This document shows positions 5,459 to 5,766 of a stretch of DNA of 5,766 bases, piece after piece. The notes under the pieces were generated by a model, which made no database searches, had not been told where the DNA came from, and saw only the letters and a program-made list of their open reading frames with translations. The translations under genes and the position numbers were made by a program. Location: NCBI GenBank assembly GCA_938008925.1, contig CALLIQ010000103.1, forward strand, positions 1 through 5,766, written 5' to 3'. Each line of letters opens with the position of its first letter. Positions within the stretch are counted from its first letter, which is position 1. The DNA comes from an uncultured Acidimicrobiales bacterium (lineage in GTDB: Bacteria > Actinomycetota > Acidimicrobiia > Acidimicrobiales > SZUA-35).

Positions 5459-5766
5459 GCGAGGTCACTCTCCCCTGCTCGGAGCAGTCGCAATTGCAAG
5501 GCGGTCACGCCCAACAAGATGGCGACCAACACGACCGACAGTGCGGCGGCGTAGCCGAGATCACCGAAGCGCCAACCGTGCTTGAAGATGTAGACGTAGA
5601 CGACTTCTGACGCCTGCGCCGGACCACCCGGTGTTCCGCCGAAACCGCCGGTGGCGACCTGGACGATGTCGAACACCTGGAACGAACCGACGACGGTGAG
5701 CACCATCACGAGGGCGAGCACCGGGCGCATCAGGGGAAGCGTGATGCGCCGGAACATCTGCCACTC
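5455..5766 (-). CDS. Carbohydrate ABC transporter permease, MalF/UgpA type (C-terminal end only)
   Basis: These are the last 103 residues of a MalF-like sugar permease; the frame is open to the window edge, so the start and about two thirds of the protein are missing. The fragment opens with EWQMFRRITLPLMRP, the second half of the EAA loop (the W-x-x-F-R-x-I-T-L-P part) that contacts the ATPase. Two membrane spans follow, about residues 16-38 (VLALVMVLTVVGSFQVFDIV) and 75-98 (YAAALSVVLVAILLGVTALQ), separated by a Gly-rich external loop (ATGGFGGTPGGPAQ) typical of this subfamily. It pairs with the MalG-type product to form the channel. The stop TGA overlaps the next ATG by 4 nt. Confidence 0.95.
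   Translation of the reverse strand, partial: EWQMFRRITLPLMRPVLALVMVLTVVGSFQVFDIVQVATGGFGGTPGGPAQASEVVYVYIFKHGWRFGDLGYAAALSVVLVAILLGVTALQLRLLRAGESDLA
5470..5475 (-). promoter_or_regulatory. Possible Shine-Dalgarno site for the MalG-type permease
   Basis: GGGGAG on the minus strand, 11 nt before ATG 5458, inside the end of the upstream permease gene. The spacing is rather long; coupling through the ATGA overlap may matter more. Confidence 0.45.

Noticed and set aside
2935..5554. Plus-strand open frames 2935-4275 and 4307-5554 opposite the solute-binding and permease genes
   Set aside because: The translations are low-complexity shadows of well-supported minus-strand genes, and the second runs through the non-coding spacer without similarity to anything I know.

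Overview
The window is a high-GC actinobacterial carbohydrate-uptake operon read entirely on the minus strand. The GC-rich codons, the solute-binding lipoprotein with its A-A-A-C-G-G lipobox, and the carbohydrate ABC permeases all fit Actinomycetota. An Acidimicrobiia/Ilumatobacter-like marine or freshwater lineage is a reasonable guess, but it is inference only; nothing here is a taxonomic marker.

In transcription order, from high to low coordinates, the window holds five genes. First is the C-terminal end of a MalF/UgpA-type sugar permease (5766-5455, cut by the window edge). Second is a complete MalG/UgpE-type permease (5458-4529), overlapping the first by an ATGA. Next comes a 169-bp spacer rich in dyad and direct repeats, followed by the third gene, a family-1 extracellular solute-binding lipoprotein (4359-2971). 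A long hairpin with a U-run follows and looks like an intrinsic terminator or attenuator (about 2927-2853). The fourth gene is a predicted surface lipoprotein of the CRTAC1 / FG-GAP / ASPIC-UnbV type (2929-1100), and its start region lies inside that hairpin. The fifth is the N-terminal half of a family GH36 alpha-galactosidase (1096-1, cut by the window edge), which begins 3 bp after the previous stop with a TTG codon.

The likely logic is as follows. The binding protein captures an alpha-galactoside outside the membrane, the two permeases import it, and a cytoplasmic GH36 enzyme (no signal peptide) removes the galactose. No ATPase gene is visible; it may lie outside the window or be a shared MsmK/MalK-type ATPase. 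The unusual member is the seven-repeat, integrin-like propeller lipoprotein placed between transporter and enzyme, with no established role in sugar uptake that I know of. The strong hairpin before it suggests that the distal genes (propeller and alpha-galactosidase) are expressed below, or separately from, the binding protein. The long open frames on the plus strand are read as GC-rich shadows of these genes.
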